Shown one piece after another: positions 31,904-40,761 of a DNA stretch of 44,901 nucleotides; the stretch's first letter is position 1, and the number at the start of each line of letters is the position of its first letter. The notes beneath the pieces were generated by a model. It did not search any database. It was not told the DNA's origin and was given only the letters and a program-made list of their open reading frames with translations. The DNA is from Acetatifactor sp. (GTDB lineage: Bacteria; Bacillota; Clostridia; Lachnospirales; Lachnospiraceae), in contig JAEDDX010000017.1 in the NCBI GenBank assembly GCA_016293615.1, positions 1 through 44,901 on the forward strand. Reading direction: 5' to 3'. Made by a program: the position numbers and the translations under genes.

Positions 31904-32802
31904 TGATGACAGTAAATCTGGAATATTTGAAAGTGTTTTATTACACGGCAAATTGCGGCAGCGTAACCAAAGCTGCCGCTCTTTTGTCTATCTCGCAGCC
32001 GGCGGTAAGTCAGTCCGTGAAGCTGCTGGAATCGCAGCTGGGAGTCAGTCTGTTTCAGCGCGAGTCCAGAGGCGTGACCCTCACTGCGGAGGGAAGGGTG
32101 CTGTACGAGTATGTGAAGACCGGTTACGAGCAGTTTTTGCTTGGCACGGAAGAAGTGCAGAAGATGAAGAACTTAGAGACGGGAGAAGTTCACATCGGTG
32201 CCAGTGATATGACGCTGCAGTTCTACCTTCTGCCTTTTTTGGAGAGCTATAGTGAACAGTATCCGGCCATCAAGGTCAATGTCACTAACGGACCGACGCC
32301 GGAGACCCTGCAGAGTCTGCGGGAGGGCATCATCGACTTTGGCGTGGTCAGTTCTCCGTTTGAGGCAGCGGATGACATGGAAGTGATTCCGGTGCGGGAG
32401 GTGGAGGATGTATTTGTCGCGGGCAGAAGATTCATCGCCTATAAGAACCGTATGCTGGACCTGCAGGAGCTGCTGAAGCTTCCGATGATCGTTCTGGAAA
32501 ACAACACCAGCAGCCGAAGCTATATGAACCGGTATCTGGCGGAGAACGGAATCACCCTCGCGCCTGAATTTGAACTTGCAACGAGTGATATGATCGTTCA
32601 GTTTGCCCTGAGAAACCTGGGCGTAGGCTGTGTGGTGCGCGATTTTGCAAAAGAAGCGCTGGATAGCGGCGTGCTGTTTGAACTGCGTTTTAATCGTATG
32701 ATTCCCAAGAGACATTTTTGTGTGGTAAAAAGAAAACATGCGGTCCTTTCCAATGCGGCGGCGAGACTGCTGGAAACCATGGGACTGATCGAGAGAGGAT
32801 AA
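31903..32802 (+). CDS. LysR-family transcriptional regulator
   Basis: The 299-residue protein has the N-terminal LysR winged helix-turn-helix (LEYLKVFYYTANCGSVTKAAALLSISQPAVSQSVKLLESQLG) and a periplasmic-binding-like effector domain (from about residue 93, GEVHIGASD). It overlaps the purA stop by one base (or starts 3 bases later at 31906), so it is probably translated from the purA message. The lack of a divergent target makes its regulon hard to guess. The related YwbI/CidR/CcpC-like groups are possibilities only. Confidence 0.88.
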   Translation: MMTVNLEYLKVFYYTANCGSVTKAAALLSISQPAVSQSVKLLESQLGVSLFQRESRGVTLTAEGRVLYEYVKTGYEQFLLGTEEVQKMKNLETGEVHIGASDMTLQFYLLPFLESYSEQYPAIKVNVTNGPTPETLQSLREGIIDFGVVSSPFEAADDMEVIPVREVEDVFVAGRRFIAYKNRMLDLQELLKLPMIVLENNTSSRSYMNRYLAENGITLAPEFELATSDMIVQFALRNLGVGCVVRDFAKEALDSGVLFELRFNRMIPKRHFCVVKRKHAVLSNAAARLLETMGLIERG

Positions 32803-32805
32803 GGA

Positions 32806-33411
32806 ATGATTCGGAATATTATTTTTGACATTGGAAATGTGTTGTCTGATTTTTGCTGGAGAGAATTTCTGGAACAGAAGGGATTCGATGAGGAGACGAT
32901 CGGCAGGATTGCTGCAGCCTCCGTTTTGAGCAATAGCTGGAATGAGATAGACCGCGGTGTGTGGAGCGAGGAAGAGGTTCTGGATTCTTTTGTGAAAAAT
33001 GATCCTTCCCTGGAACGCGAACTGCGTGAGGCGTTTGGAAATATTGCCGGTATCGTGAAGCTGAGGGATTACGCCTGCGACTGGATCCGGGAGCTGAAGG
33101 CAAAAGGCTACGGGGTCTATTATCTGTCGAACTTTTCGAAAAAGGCAGAGGAGGAATGCCCCGATTCCCTGGCGTTTCTGCCGCTGATGGACGGCGGCAT
33201 CCTGTCCTATACGGTCAAACTGATCAAGCCGAACCCGGCAATTTATGAGCTGTTACTGTCCAGGTATGATCTGAAGGCCTGCGAGTGCGTCTTCCTGGAC
33301 GATACCATGCGCAATGTGGAAGGGGCAAGAAACTGTGGTATAGAAGCGATTTGCTTCAAATCAAAGGAGCAGGCAACGGAAGAATTGCGTGCACTGGGAG
33401 TAGAGGTGTGA
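32806..33411 (+). CDS. HAD-family hydrolase (YihX-like)
   Basis: The 201-residue protein shows HAD motifs in order: FDIGNVL (residues 7-13, nucleophile D8), YLSNFS (motif II), KLIKPNPAIY (motif III lysine) and VFLDDTMRNVEGA (motif IV). The D-x-G-N-V form of motif I places it with the YihX/epoxide-hydrolase-N-like group, whose E. coli member dephosphorylates glucose-1-phosphate. It follows the LysR gene by 3 bases and overlaps the next gene by 4 bases. The substrate is not known here. Confidence 0.87.
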   Translation: MIRNIIFDIGNVLSDFCWREFLEQKGFDEETIGRIAAASVLSNSWNEIDRGVWSEEEVLDSFVKNDPSLERELREAFGNIAGIVKLRDYACDWIRELKAKGYGVYYLSNFSKKAEEECPDSLAFLPLMDGGILSYTVKLIKPNPAIYELLLSRYDLKACECVFLDDTMRNVEGARNCGIEAICFKSKEQATEELRALGVEV

Positions 33412-34187
33412 AGCGACAGAAGAAAGAGAGCAGAATCAGGGATTACCTATTACAACTGATTTCGAAGCATGTCCCTGTAGGCGCGGTGCTTGCGGGGTAT
33501 TCGTTGTGCACGCATATCGGCCGTATTTCCGGGGAAACTGCGAAGGAGCATCTGGCACACAATCAGAGGCTTTGGGAGATGCGAAAGGACAGCGTTCTGC
33601 AGCGAGCTGCAGACGGTCGCCTGTATCTGGAAAGACAGGCACTCCTGGGGGAGGCGTCCGGTGCGGAAGCATTTCACTTTGGCGTGAAGGACAGGCGCCG
33701 TACGCCTTTATTTGCCGATTATAATTCCTGCGAGGCAATAGCGGTCTTCAATCTGGAGCAGTTTTTGTCCGGTGAGGCGCAGACCGGGGATTTCCCGAAG
33801 CTTTTGTATACATTTGAACGAAATGCTGCGGCGTGCGGAGGACGGTTCGGAAGTGCGCCTTCTGCCGTAGAACGGTATCTGAAAAAGAGCGGTCTGCAGG
33901 TGGGAAAACTGGTCGGAACAGCCTGCGACAGAAAACGGCTTTTGGCATTTACGGCGCAGTTTGAGGCGTTTATTGTGGTCGTATACAACAATAAAAACAC
34001 CCTGCGCGCCGGCATCCATACGATGTGTGTCACGAAGGATGTCCGAAACAGGACGACAGGGTATCTGCTGCACAATGATTATCACTGCTACGGGGCCAGA
34101 TGGTATCCGTCCCTGACGGCGGCGATAGAAGATTATAATTTCGACAGAGCCAAGATGATCGAAGTGCTTGGCGTCAAAAAGAAGTGA
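33408..34187 (+). CDS. Uncharacterised protein, possible papain/C39-like cysteine peptidase fold
   Basis: The 259-residue protein starts with GTG at 33408, overlapping the HAD stop (GTGA), with a GGGAGTAGAG purine-rich site upstream. Residues about 1-40 are basic and contain a hydrophobic stretch (VPVGAVLAGYSLCTHI), possibly a membrane anchor. The segment YNSCEAIAVFNLEQF, then AGIHTMCVTKD and HNDYHCYG, has the Cys...His...Asn/Asp order and flanking pattern of C39/papain-like peptidases. This is a pattern match only. I do not recognise a named family. It could also be a non-catalytic relative. Confidence 0.6.
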   Translation: MKRQKKESRIRDYLLQLISKHVPVGAVLAGYSLCTHIGRISGETAKEHLAHNQRLWEMRKDSVLQRAADGRLYLERQALLGEASGAEAFHFGVKDRRRTPLFADYNSCEAIAVFNLEQFLSGEAQTGDFPKLLYTFERNAAACGGRFGSAPSAVERYLKKSGLQVGKLVGTACDRKRLLAFTAQFEAFIVVVYNNKNTLRAGIHTMCVTKDVRNRTTGYLLHNDYHCYGARWYPSLTAAIEDYNFDRAKMIEVLGVKKK

Positions 34188-34192
34188 TGCAC

Positions 34193-34540
34193 TCACTGCT
34201 TCGCTGAGTCGTTATCATCCGACGGCAGCAGTTGGCTGCTATGGTCCGGCGCCTCTGATTGGCTGCTGTCATCCGGCGTCTGTAACTGGCCGTTGGCAGC
34301 CTGCGCCTCATCCCTGCGTCTGCGCACATTGTCAAACAGGCGGATGTAGATCCAGAGCAGAAGGGGGACCGCCATGGTGGCAAACAGGCAGATAAAAAAC
34401 AGGTCGAAGGTTTCCGAACGGTCGAAGATGGCGGAAAAAAGCAGTGCCGCATAGAGCAGCACCAGTATCACAATGCCGGCTATGGCAAGAATCTGTCTGA
34501 GTGTGATGTTGTGTCCGGAGTTCTTATTCTGGTCGGTCAT
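34193..34540 (-). CDS. Small two-helix membrane protein
   Basis: The 115-residue protein has two hydrophobic helices (ILAIAGIVILVLLYAALLFSAIF and LFFICLFATMAVPLLLWIYI) and a hydrophilic tail rich in Ser, Asp and Gln with loosely repeated SSQ/DD units. ATG 34540 follows GGGAGGAAG; an earlier in-frame ATG at 34570 lacks such a site. It converges with the preceding gene, 5 bases away. The function is unknown. Confidence 0.7.
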   Translation of the reverse strand: MTDQNKNSGHNITLRQILAIAGIVILVLLYAALLFSAIFDRSETFDLFFICLFATMAVPLLLWIYIRLFDNVRRRRDEAQAANGQLQTPDDSSQSEAPDHSSQLLPSDDNDSAKQ

Positions 34541-34653
34541 AAATGCTTCCTCCCGAAGTGTATTTTGCAATCATGATTTCAGTGACGCAGCTTTTGGGGA
34601 ATATTAGAAGCGTCATATGTTTGTTATCATAGCATGTTTTGCCGCAAAAGTCA

Positions 34654-34691
34654 AAATCCCCGGGCCTGAGATTCCTCAAGTCCGGGGATTT
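34654..34691 (-). terminator. Minus-strand terminator-like hairpin
   Basis: AAATCCCCGG (34654-34663) pairs perfectly with CCGGGGATTT (34682-34691). On the minus strand it runs into TTTTGACTTTT. It lies 114 bases upstream of the small membrane protein gene, so it would end a separate minus-strand RNA. Confidence 0.5.
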
Positions 34692-34930
34692 CGTAAGGGG
34701 AGGATTAAGTAATTCCTTCTCTTTGGTATCATTCAGGAAGGGGGGATTCCTGATAATAGGATAGTCTGCCCCAAAACGCCCGGAATATACAGGACTTGTG
34801 AAAATAAGCAGTGCAGATTTCTCGAAAGAACTGCGGCAATGACTGTGGCGTTGCACAGGAGCGCAATCCCACAAAGTCCCGCGCAGGAACAAAAGTCCGA
34901 AAAGGAATGAAGAAAAGGAATGAAGAAAAA
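34692..34930 (-). ncRNA. Candidate structured noncoding RNA region
   Basis: Several nested pairings occur here and no gene is convincing. GGACTT (34792-34797) can pair with AAGTCC (34893-34898), enclosing hairpins: GCAG...CTGC with a TTCG loop on the minus strand (34813-34834) and TGTGG..TTGC / GCAA..CCACA (34844-34873). TCAGGAA/TTCCTGA (34733-34753) forms another. A minus-strand terminator lies at 34691-34654. A weak minus-strand promoter (TTGCCT, 15 bases, TATGCT) lies near 34960-34934. The family is not identified. Confidence 0.35.
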
Positions 34931-34942
34931 GGAAGCATATGG

Positions 34943-34972
34943 TTGGCAAACGGAAGGCAAATCGGTTATAAT
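34943..34972 (+). promoter_or_regulatory. Promoter of the glycerol-1-phosphate dehydrogenase gene
   Basis: TTGGCA (34943-34948), 18 bases, TATAAT (34967-34972). The decamer GGTTATAATA is repeated in tandem (34964-34983), duplicating the -10 box. Confidence 0.65.
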
Positions 34973-35015
34973 AGGTTATAATAAGAGTAATATGTCTGAC
35001 AGAAAGGATAATCCT

Positions 35016-36083
35016 ATGGCTTCAAATAAAGAGTATATCGCAATCCCCTCCATCCTGAAGATCGAGCAGGGCGCTATCAAACAGATCGGGCAGTATCTGA
35101 AGGAAGCGGGACTGACGAGAGTAGTGATATTGTTCGGAAACGGACTGGTGGATATGTTTGGCAAGGATGTGATGGTTTCGCTCCTTGACAGTGATGTGGT
35201 GGTGCTGCAGTATCAGGAGCTGGATACGGTTGCAATTGAGGATATTACGAAGCTGGCGTTTTCTCTGCCCAATACCACACAGGCAGTGATCGGACTCGGC
35301 GGCGGGAAAGTCATCGATGCGGCGAAGTATTGCGGATATCTGTTGAAGATTCCCTTTATCAGTGTGCCTACGAGCTCATCCTCCGACGGGTTTTCCAGCT
35401 CCAGCGCATCTTTGATCGTGGAGGGCAGAAGAAAATCGGTGCCTGCCAGAATGCCTTACGGAATCCTGGTGGATACGGATGTGATTAAGAGTGCGCCGAG
35501 GAAGTTCTTATTCTCCGGAATCGGTGATATGGTCTCCAAAATCACGGCGCTTTATGACTGGCAGTTTGAGCAGGCCCACGGATATGCGAAGGTGAATGAT
35601 TTTGCGATGATGATCGCGAAGAAGGCGGTAAACAGCTTCGTGCGGACGCCCTTTGAAACCATCGATGACAGACTCTTTTTGAAGGAGCTTCTGGATTCCC
35701 TTGCGATGAGCGGTATCGCCAACGAGATCGCAGGCTCCAGCGCGCCCACCAGCGGCAGTGAGCATCTGATTTCACACGCGCTGGATAAGATGGCGGAGTG
35801 CCCTCAGCTTCACGGGATTCAGGTCGGTGTTGCGACCTATATCATGGCAAAGGTGCAGGATCACAGGTATCAGAGGGTGGACACGATTCTGACCGAAACC
35901 GGCTTCTGGGACTATGTGGAGACGCTGGAGCTGAGTGCGCAGGATTACGAGAAGGCAGTAGAGCTGGCACCCACAATCAAGCCCTTCCGGCATACCTATC
36001 TGCACGAGGAGGCATATCGTAAGCTTGCAAAAGAAGTAATTTATACAGACGAAAGATGTAAGAGGATATTTCATCTATCATGA
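35016..36083 (+). CDS. egsA: Glycerol-1-phosphate dehydrogenase (EgsA/AraM-like)
   Basis: The 355-residue protein belongs to the iron/zinc-dependent alcohol dehydrogenase fold. GLGGGKVIDAAKY (about 93-105) is the NAD-binding turn, VPTSSSSDGFSS (118-128) and SGSEHLISHALD are the substrate and metal-site segments of the glycerol-1-phosphate dehydrogenase branch. That enzyme reduces dihydroxyacetone phosphate to sn-glycerol-1-phosphate, the archaeal-type stereoisomer, also made by B. subtilis AraM. ATG 35016 with AAAGGAT is preferred, since earlier in-frame ATGs lie in or near the promoter. It overlaps the next gene by 4 bases. Confidence 0.83.
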   Translation: MASNKEYIAIPSILKIEQGAIKQIGQYLKEAGLTRVVILFGNGLVDMFGKDVMVSLLDSDVVVLQYQELDTVAIEDITKLAFSLPNTTQAVIGLGGGKVIDAAKYCGYLLKIPFISVPTSSSSDGFSSSSASLIVEGRRKSVPARMPYGILVDTDVIKSAPRKFLFSGIGDMVSKITALYDWQFEQAHGYAKVNDFAMMIAKKAVNSFVRTPFETIDDRLFLKELLDSLAMSGIANEIAGSSAPTSGSEHLISHALDKMAECPQLHGIQVGVATYIMAKVQDHRYQRVDTILTETGFWDYVETLELSAQDYEKAVELAPTIKPFRHTYLHEEAYRKLAKEVIYTDERCKRIFHLS

Positions 36084-37198
36084 GCATTGAACCTATAACT
36101 ACAAATGAATCGGGGAAACCCGGTGAAAAAAAGAGAGGTATCTATCAGATCCTTGTGGAGCATCTGACGGGAATCTTTTTCCCGATCATCAACCTGATCA
36201 CGGCGGCCAGCATCATCAAAAGTGTCCTTGTGATCCTCTCGACCGCGGGCATGTTATCCCGTACGGACGGTATTTATCGATTGTTTTATGCGGTATCGGA
36301 CGGTTTCTTTTTCTTCCTGCCGTTTTACCTGGCGGTCGCAGCCGCAAAGCAGTGGAAGGCTGATCCGGGGATTGCCATGATGATTCCCTGTGCGATGCTC
36401 TACCCGGACATCGTGAACTTCGTGGAGCAGAACCAGGAGATGGCAGTGTTCGGAATCCCTGTGCCGCATGCGGTGTATCAGTGCGGCGTCATTCCGGTGC
36501 TGCTGGCGGTCGGATTGTTGTGCCTGGTGGAAAAACCCTGTGACCGCTATATCAGCGGCAAGGTAAGAGGGTTTGTAAAGCCGGTCGTCTGCTGCCTGAT
36601 TGTCATACCGGTGACTTTTCTGCTGTTTGGACCGCTTGGCGCACGAATCGGGGACGGGCTGACAAGCGTATTCTTCAGCCTCTATAACCGGAATCCGGTA
36701 TTGGCGGGAGCATTTATGGGCTTTGTGATACAGCCCATGGTAGTCGTAGGGGCACATTGGAGCCTTGTGCCGATCTGCCTGGGCAATATTGCAGCCAACG
36801 GTTATGATGTGATCATGCCGTTGGTCGGCGGTGCTGTGTATGCACAAAGCGGTGCTGCGCTTGCGGTTGCGCTTCTGTGCAAAAAGGATAAAAAAATGAA
36901 ACAGGCAGCCCTGCAGGCTGCTTTTACCGCGGGTCTTGGCGTGTCGGAGCCTGCTTTATACGGCGTCAATGTACCCCTGGTCCGCCCCATGATCACGGCC
37001 TGTCTGTCCGGAGCTGTGGGCGGCGCAATGGTCGGTATGGCGGGCACGCAGTGTATGTCGTTTGTGTTCCCGAGCTATCTGACCTGCGTGGCCTATGTCG
37101 GCCCCGGGTTTTTGACCTTCCTGGTATCGATGGCTGTATGCTTTGTGCTGGCCTTGGTACTGACTTTATTGCAGGGGAAGATAATTGCGGTTAGATAG
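36080..37198 (+). CDS. Orphan PTS EIIC membrane component
   Basis: The 372-residue protein has about ten hydrophobic segments and matches the EIIC domain of the glucose/beta-glucoside PTS group, most clearly in AGLGVSEPALYGVNVP, the counterpart of the GITEPAIYGVN sugar-site motif. The EIIB (Cys) and EIIA (His) domains are absent from it and from the neighbouring genes. It overlaps the glycerol-1-phosphate dehydrogenase gene by 4 bases (ATGA), so they are co-translated. It may borrow EIIB/EIIA from elsewhere or work as an unphosphorylating facilitator or sensor. Confidence 0.82.
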   Translation: MSIEPITTNESGKPGEKKRGIYQILVEHLTGIFFPIINLITAASIIKSVLVILSTAGMLSRTDGIYRLFYAVSDGFFFFLPFYLAVAAAKQWKADPGIAMMIPCAMLYPDIVNFVEQNQEMAVFGIPVPHAVYQCGVIPVLLAVGLLCLVEKPCDRYISGKVRGFVKPVVCCLIVIPVTFLLFGPLGARIGDGLTSVFFSLYNRNPVLAGAFMGFVIQPMVVVGAHWSLVPICLGNIAANGYDVIMPLVGGAVYAQSGAALAVALLCKKDKKMKQAALQAAFTAGLGVSEPALYGVNVPLVRPMITACLSGAVGGAMVGMAGTQCMSFVFPSYLTCVAYVGPGFLTFLVSMAVCFVLALVLTLLQGKIIAVR

Positions 37199-37228
37199 AA
37201 TCGGGGAGTATTGTATCGGAGGGAAAAA

Positions 37229-38569
37229 ATGAAGGATTTTATCGGGGAATATCAAAAGAAACTGCGCACACCGGAGGATGCGGTGCGTGTGGTGAAAAGC
37301 GGTGACTGGATCGACTATACCAGCTGTCTTGGCAAGCCGGTGCTGCTGGACCGCGCTCTGGCCGGAAGAAGAGAGGAGCTGCAGGATGTCAAGATCAGAG
37401 GCAATCTGATGGACGGACCGCTTGCAACCGTTGAGAGCGACCCGCTGCAGGAGCATTTTGTGTATCACAGCTGGCATTGTTCTGCTTATGAGAGGCAGCT
37501 GTGTGACAGGGGACTGTGCTATTACATCCCGATGGTCTTTCACAACAATGCGGCTTACTATGAATTTTTCCTGCATGTCAATGTGGTCATGGTCAGTGTG
37601 ACTCCGATGGACAAGCACGGTTTCTTCCACTTCTCGGTCAATACCGGCGTTGCTGCGCCGATCACCCGTATGGCAGATGTGGTCATTTTGGAGGTCAATG
37701 AGCATCTGCCGAAGGTCCGCGGCGGATATGATGAGTGTATCCATATCTCGAATGTAGACTTTGTGGTAGAAGGCGAGCATGAGCCATTCCATCATCCTTC
37801 CTATCCGGAACCAGGGGAAGAAGAGATCATGATTGCAAAGCACCTGATTCCTTATATCGTGGACGGCGCCACGCTGCAGCTCGGTATCGGCAGCATCCCG
37901 AATGCGGTCGGCGAGATCATAGCGCAGTCGGATGTCAAGGACCTCGGCATGCATACAGAGCTTTGCTCCGACGCCTATCTGAAGTTATATCTTGCCGGAA
38001 AACTCACCAACCGCAAGAAACAGATCGACCGCGGCAAGGGCGTGTTCGGATGTGCGGTGGGCTCCGCAGAGCTGTATGAATGGCTCGATGATAATCCGGG
38101 CGTGGCCGCTTATCCGCTTGAGTATGTAAACCGTCCCAGCGTCATTGCGCAGATCGACAATATGGTTTCCATCAATGGCTGTGTTGCTGTTGACCTATAT
38201 GGTCAAGTGGCGGCGGAAGGGTCTGGCGCAAGACAGATCTCCGGTACGGGCGGACAGCTGGATTTTTTGATCGGAGCATCGGCATCCCGGGGCGGCAAGG
38301 CCTTTATCTGTATGAAGTCCGTGCATCATGACAGAAACGGGGTGATGCATTCCCGAATCCGGCCACAGTTTAACGGAGATATCATTACATCGCCCAGAAG
38401 TCAGGTCTATTTCCTGGCCACAGAGTACGGGGTAGTCAATCTCGAGGGACGCTCCACCTGGGAAAGGGCAGAAGCACTGATCTCCATCGCGCATCCCGAC
38501 TTCAGGGACGGACTGATCAGGGAAGCCGAGCAGCGCAAGATCTGGCGCAGAAGCAATCGTATTACATAG
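37229..38569 (+). CDS. Acetyl-CoA hydrolase/transferase family CoA-transferase (butyryl- or 4-hydroxybutyrate-CoA type)
   Basis: The 446-residue protein has LQLGIGSIPNAVGEII (216-231), GMHTELCSDAY with the probable catalytic E244, and the C-terminal SGTGGQLDFLIGASAS loop. These match family I-type CoA-transferases such as butyryl-CoA:acetate and 4-hydroxybutyrate CoA-transferases, which move CoA between short-chain acids in fermentation. ATG 37229 follows GGAGGG. Exact substrate preference cannot be read from sequence alone; a butyrate role would fit an anaerobic Firmicute. MoxR follows after 15 bases. Confidence 0.85.
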   Translation: MKDFIGEYQKKLRTPEDAVRVVKSGDWIDYTSCLGKPVLLDRALAGRREELQDVKIRGNLMDGPLATVESDPLQEHFVYHSWHCSAYERQLCDRGLCYYIPMVFHNNAAYYEFFLHVNVVMVSVTPMDKHGFFHFSVNTGVAAPITRMADVVILEVNEHLPKVRGGYDECIHISNVDFVVEGEHEPFHHPSYPEPGEEEIMIAKHLIPYIVDGATLQLGIGSIPNAVGEIIAQSDVKDLGMHTELCSDAYLKLYLAGKLTNRKKQIDRGKGVFGCAVGSAELYEWLDDNPGVAAYPLEYVNRPSVIAQIDNMVSINGCVAVDLYGQVAAEGSGARQISGTGGQLDFLIGASASRGGKAFICMKSVHHDRNGVMHSRIRPQFNGDIITSPRSQVYFLATEYGVVNLEGRSTWERAEALISIAHPDFRDGLIREAEQRKIWRRSNRIT

Positions 38570-38584
38570 AAAGGAACCGGTCTT

Positions 38585-39517
38585 ATGAGTCAAAATGCAA
38601 AACTGGAGGCTTTGATTCAGAATATTGAGAAGGTCATTGTCGGCAAGCGTGAGGTGATCGAGCTTGTCCTCACGGCACTTCTGGCGGAGGGACATGTACT
38701 GATCGAGGATGTACCGGGTGTGGGCAAGACCAGGCTGGCGGCTTCTCTGGCGAAGAGCTGTGACGCCGTTCTGCACAGGCTGCAGATGACGCCGGATGTT
38801 ATGCCTTCCGACATCACGGGCTTTACCATGATAAGCGGCGAGGACAGACACCAGGAGTTCAAGAAAGGAGCTGCCTTTTGCAACTTCCTGTTGGCGGATG
38901 AGATCAACCGTGCTTCCGCCAAATCACAGTCTGCTCTTCTGGAGATCATGGAGGAGAGACAGGTCAGCATCGACGGCGTGACCTACCGCATGCCCGAGCC
39001 CTTCATGGTGCTTGCAACCCAGAATCCTGTGGAAACCTACGGCACCTATCATTTGCCGGAGGCGCAGATGGACCGTTTTCTGATGAAGCTTACCATGGGT
39101 TATCCCGGCAGAGAGAACGAGCTCGCCATCTTGAGGAGGGAGAATGCTGCAGGCAGGGAGAAACTGTCCTATGTGGCAGACTGCAGCCAGTTGAAGGAGA
39201 TGATTGCCGAGGCTGATGCTGTTGCCATCAGTGAAAAGCTGGAGGCTTATATCGTTGACATTTCCGAGTGTTCACGAAGCATGAGCGGTGTGCGGCTCGG
39301 AGTCAGCCCCAGAGGAAGTCTGGCACTGTGCCGCGCTTCCAAAGCGTACGCCTACATACAGGGACGTGCTTTCGTGCTGCCGGATGATATTAAGTATCTT
39401 GCACCGTTTGTGCTGGCACACAGACTGATGCTTGCGCCCGGCGGTAAAAGTGAGTACGGAACGGCCGAGGACTGTATCCGGGCTATTCTTAAGAAGGTAC
39501 CGGTACCGGTTGATTAG
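38585..39517 (+). CDS. MoxR-family AAA+ ATPase
   Basis: The 310-residue ATPase has Walker A VPGVGKTR (43-50), Walker B LLADEINRA (about 101-109), and the MoxR-specific TQNPVETYGTYHLPEAQMDRF sensor region. MoxR proteins act as chaperone-like ATPases that assemble or activate partner protein complexes, typically with a DUF58 protein and membrane proteins encoded downstream, as here. It follows the CoA-transferase gene by 15 bases with AAAGGAACC upstream and may share its message. Confidence 0.92.
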   Translation: MSQNAKLEALIQNIEKVIVGKREVIELVLTALLAEGHVLIEDVPGVGKTRLAASLAKSCDAVLHRLQMTPDVMPSDITGFTMISGEDRHQEFKKGAAFCNFLLADEINRASAKSQSALLEIMEERQVSIDGVTYRMPEPFMVLATQNPVETYGTYHLPEAQMDRFLMKLTMGYPGRENELAILRRENAAGREKLSYVADCSQLKEMIAEADAVAISEKLEAYIVDISECSRSMSGVRLGVSPRGSLALCRASKAYAYIQGRAFVLPDDIKYLAPFVLAHRLMLAPGGKSEYGTAEDCIRAILKKVPVPVD

Positions 39518-39525
39518 AGGAATAT

Positions 39526-40761
39526 ATGAGAGAAAAGTGGAAGAGAGCCCGACAGATTTATAAGGCAGTCCTGCATTATCTGACAGCGATTCTGTTTGCC
39601 GTCATATTCGCACTGTTTTGCAGCGGACGGGTCGGCTGGTTTCTGGTGCTGATGCTGCTGCTGGCACCTGTCGTATCAATCGTATACAGCCTGCCGTTTG
39701 CCCGCGGAATCGAAGTCGAGGTAAGCGGAAGTGAGGATATCCTTTCCAAGGGGGAATGCTGCAGGTTGTCCGTCCGGATCAAAAACAAATATTGTCTTCC
39801 GACTCCGCCGGTGAAGGTGGAGTTTTTTGGGTGCCCCGGACTCGTCTGCAGTCAGGAGACGATGTATCTTTCCGTGCTGCCGTTTCAGACAGCACAGTGC
39901 GAGGCAGTCTATACGGCGAAGCTGGCCGGAAGCTCCTCCATCGGCGTGAAGAAGCTGTCGGTGCTGGATTTGACCAATCTGTTTCGCTTTGCGGTATCGA
40001 AAACGGTCTTCGCCGGCGAGAGCCGGAGAGTGGGAGTGCTTCCGGAGGTGGCGGAGATTCCTTCGGATGCAGAGTATCTGCGCGTTCTTTCGCAGGCGGC
40101 GGCAGGCAGGGAACAGAGTGAGGAGACAACAGAGGTCTCGGGACATACTTTCGGAGGTTTCCCCGGATATGAACATCGTATCTACCAGCCGGGAGACCCG
40201 GTCAAGCGAATCAACTGGAAACTGTCCGCCGGACGAAAGGACCTGTATGTACGTCTCGATGAGATGCGCGTCGGCGCCGGCGTGGCTATCGTTTTAGATC
40301 CCTATCTTTGTGAGAATGTCGCCGATAGACTGACAGCGGAAGAGATCAAACAGATCCCCGGGGCGGATGCCTCGAAGGACAGTGCGCTGATGCGCTGCTT
40401 TTTGCAGCAGGAGACCCTGGAACAGGCGCTCGGGTTCGTGCAGTGCCTGGTGCGCAGCGAACTTGCGGTGAAGTTTTACTTTCGAAAGGATGCAGACTTC
40501 AGGTGTCTTCCCATTACGGACGAGGGCGGAGCGGAAGCTCTGATTCGTGAGCTTGCGGAGTATTACTTTGTGGACAGAGCGGATGACAATCGTATCCCGC
40601 AGGAGATTCCTGACGGGCAGAGCGGCTGTAGTGCAATGCTGTACTGTACGCCGATTCGGGATGCATTTGCCGTGGAGCGTGTGCCGCAGCTGTTCGGAAA
40701 ACAGGATGATTTTGCGGTATCCGTCTATGTCGCGGCGTCGCAGTCGGGGGAGGTATTATGA
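39526..40761 (+). CDS. DUF58 domain protein
   Basis: The 411-residue protein has two N-terminal membrane helices (about residues 17-60), a beta-rich extracytoplasmic or linker region, and the DUF58 signature YEHRIYQPGDPVKRINWKLSA (about 218-238) in a von Willebrand A-like C-terminal domain. DUF58 proteins accompany MoxR ATPases. It overlaps the transglutaminase gene by 4 bases. The molecular function is not established. Confidence 0.9.
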   Translation: MREKWKRARQIYKAVLHYLTAILFAVIFALFCSGRVGWFLVLMLLLAPVVSIVYSLPFARGIEVEVSGSEDILSKGECCRLSVRIKNKYCLPTPPVKVEFFGCPGLVCSQETMYLSVLPFQTAQCEAVYTAKLAGSSSIGVKKLSVLDLTNLFRFAVSKTVFAGESRRVGVLPEVAEIPSDAEYLRVLSQAAAGREQSEETTEVSGHTFGGFPGYEHRIYQPGDPVKRINWKLSAGRKDLYVRLDEMRVGAGVAIVLDPYLCENVADRLTAEEIKQIPGADASKDSALMRCFLQQETLEQALGFVQCLVRSELAVKFYFRKDADFRCLPITDEGGAEALIRELAEYYFVDRADDNRIPQEIPDGQSGCSAMLYCTPIRDAFAVERVPQLFGKQDDFAVSVYVAASQSGEVL

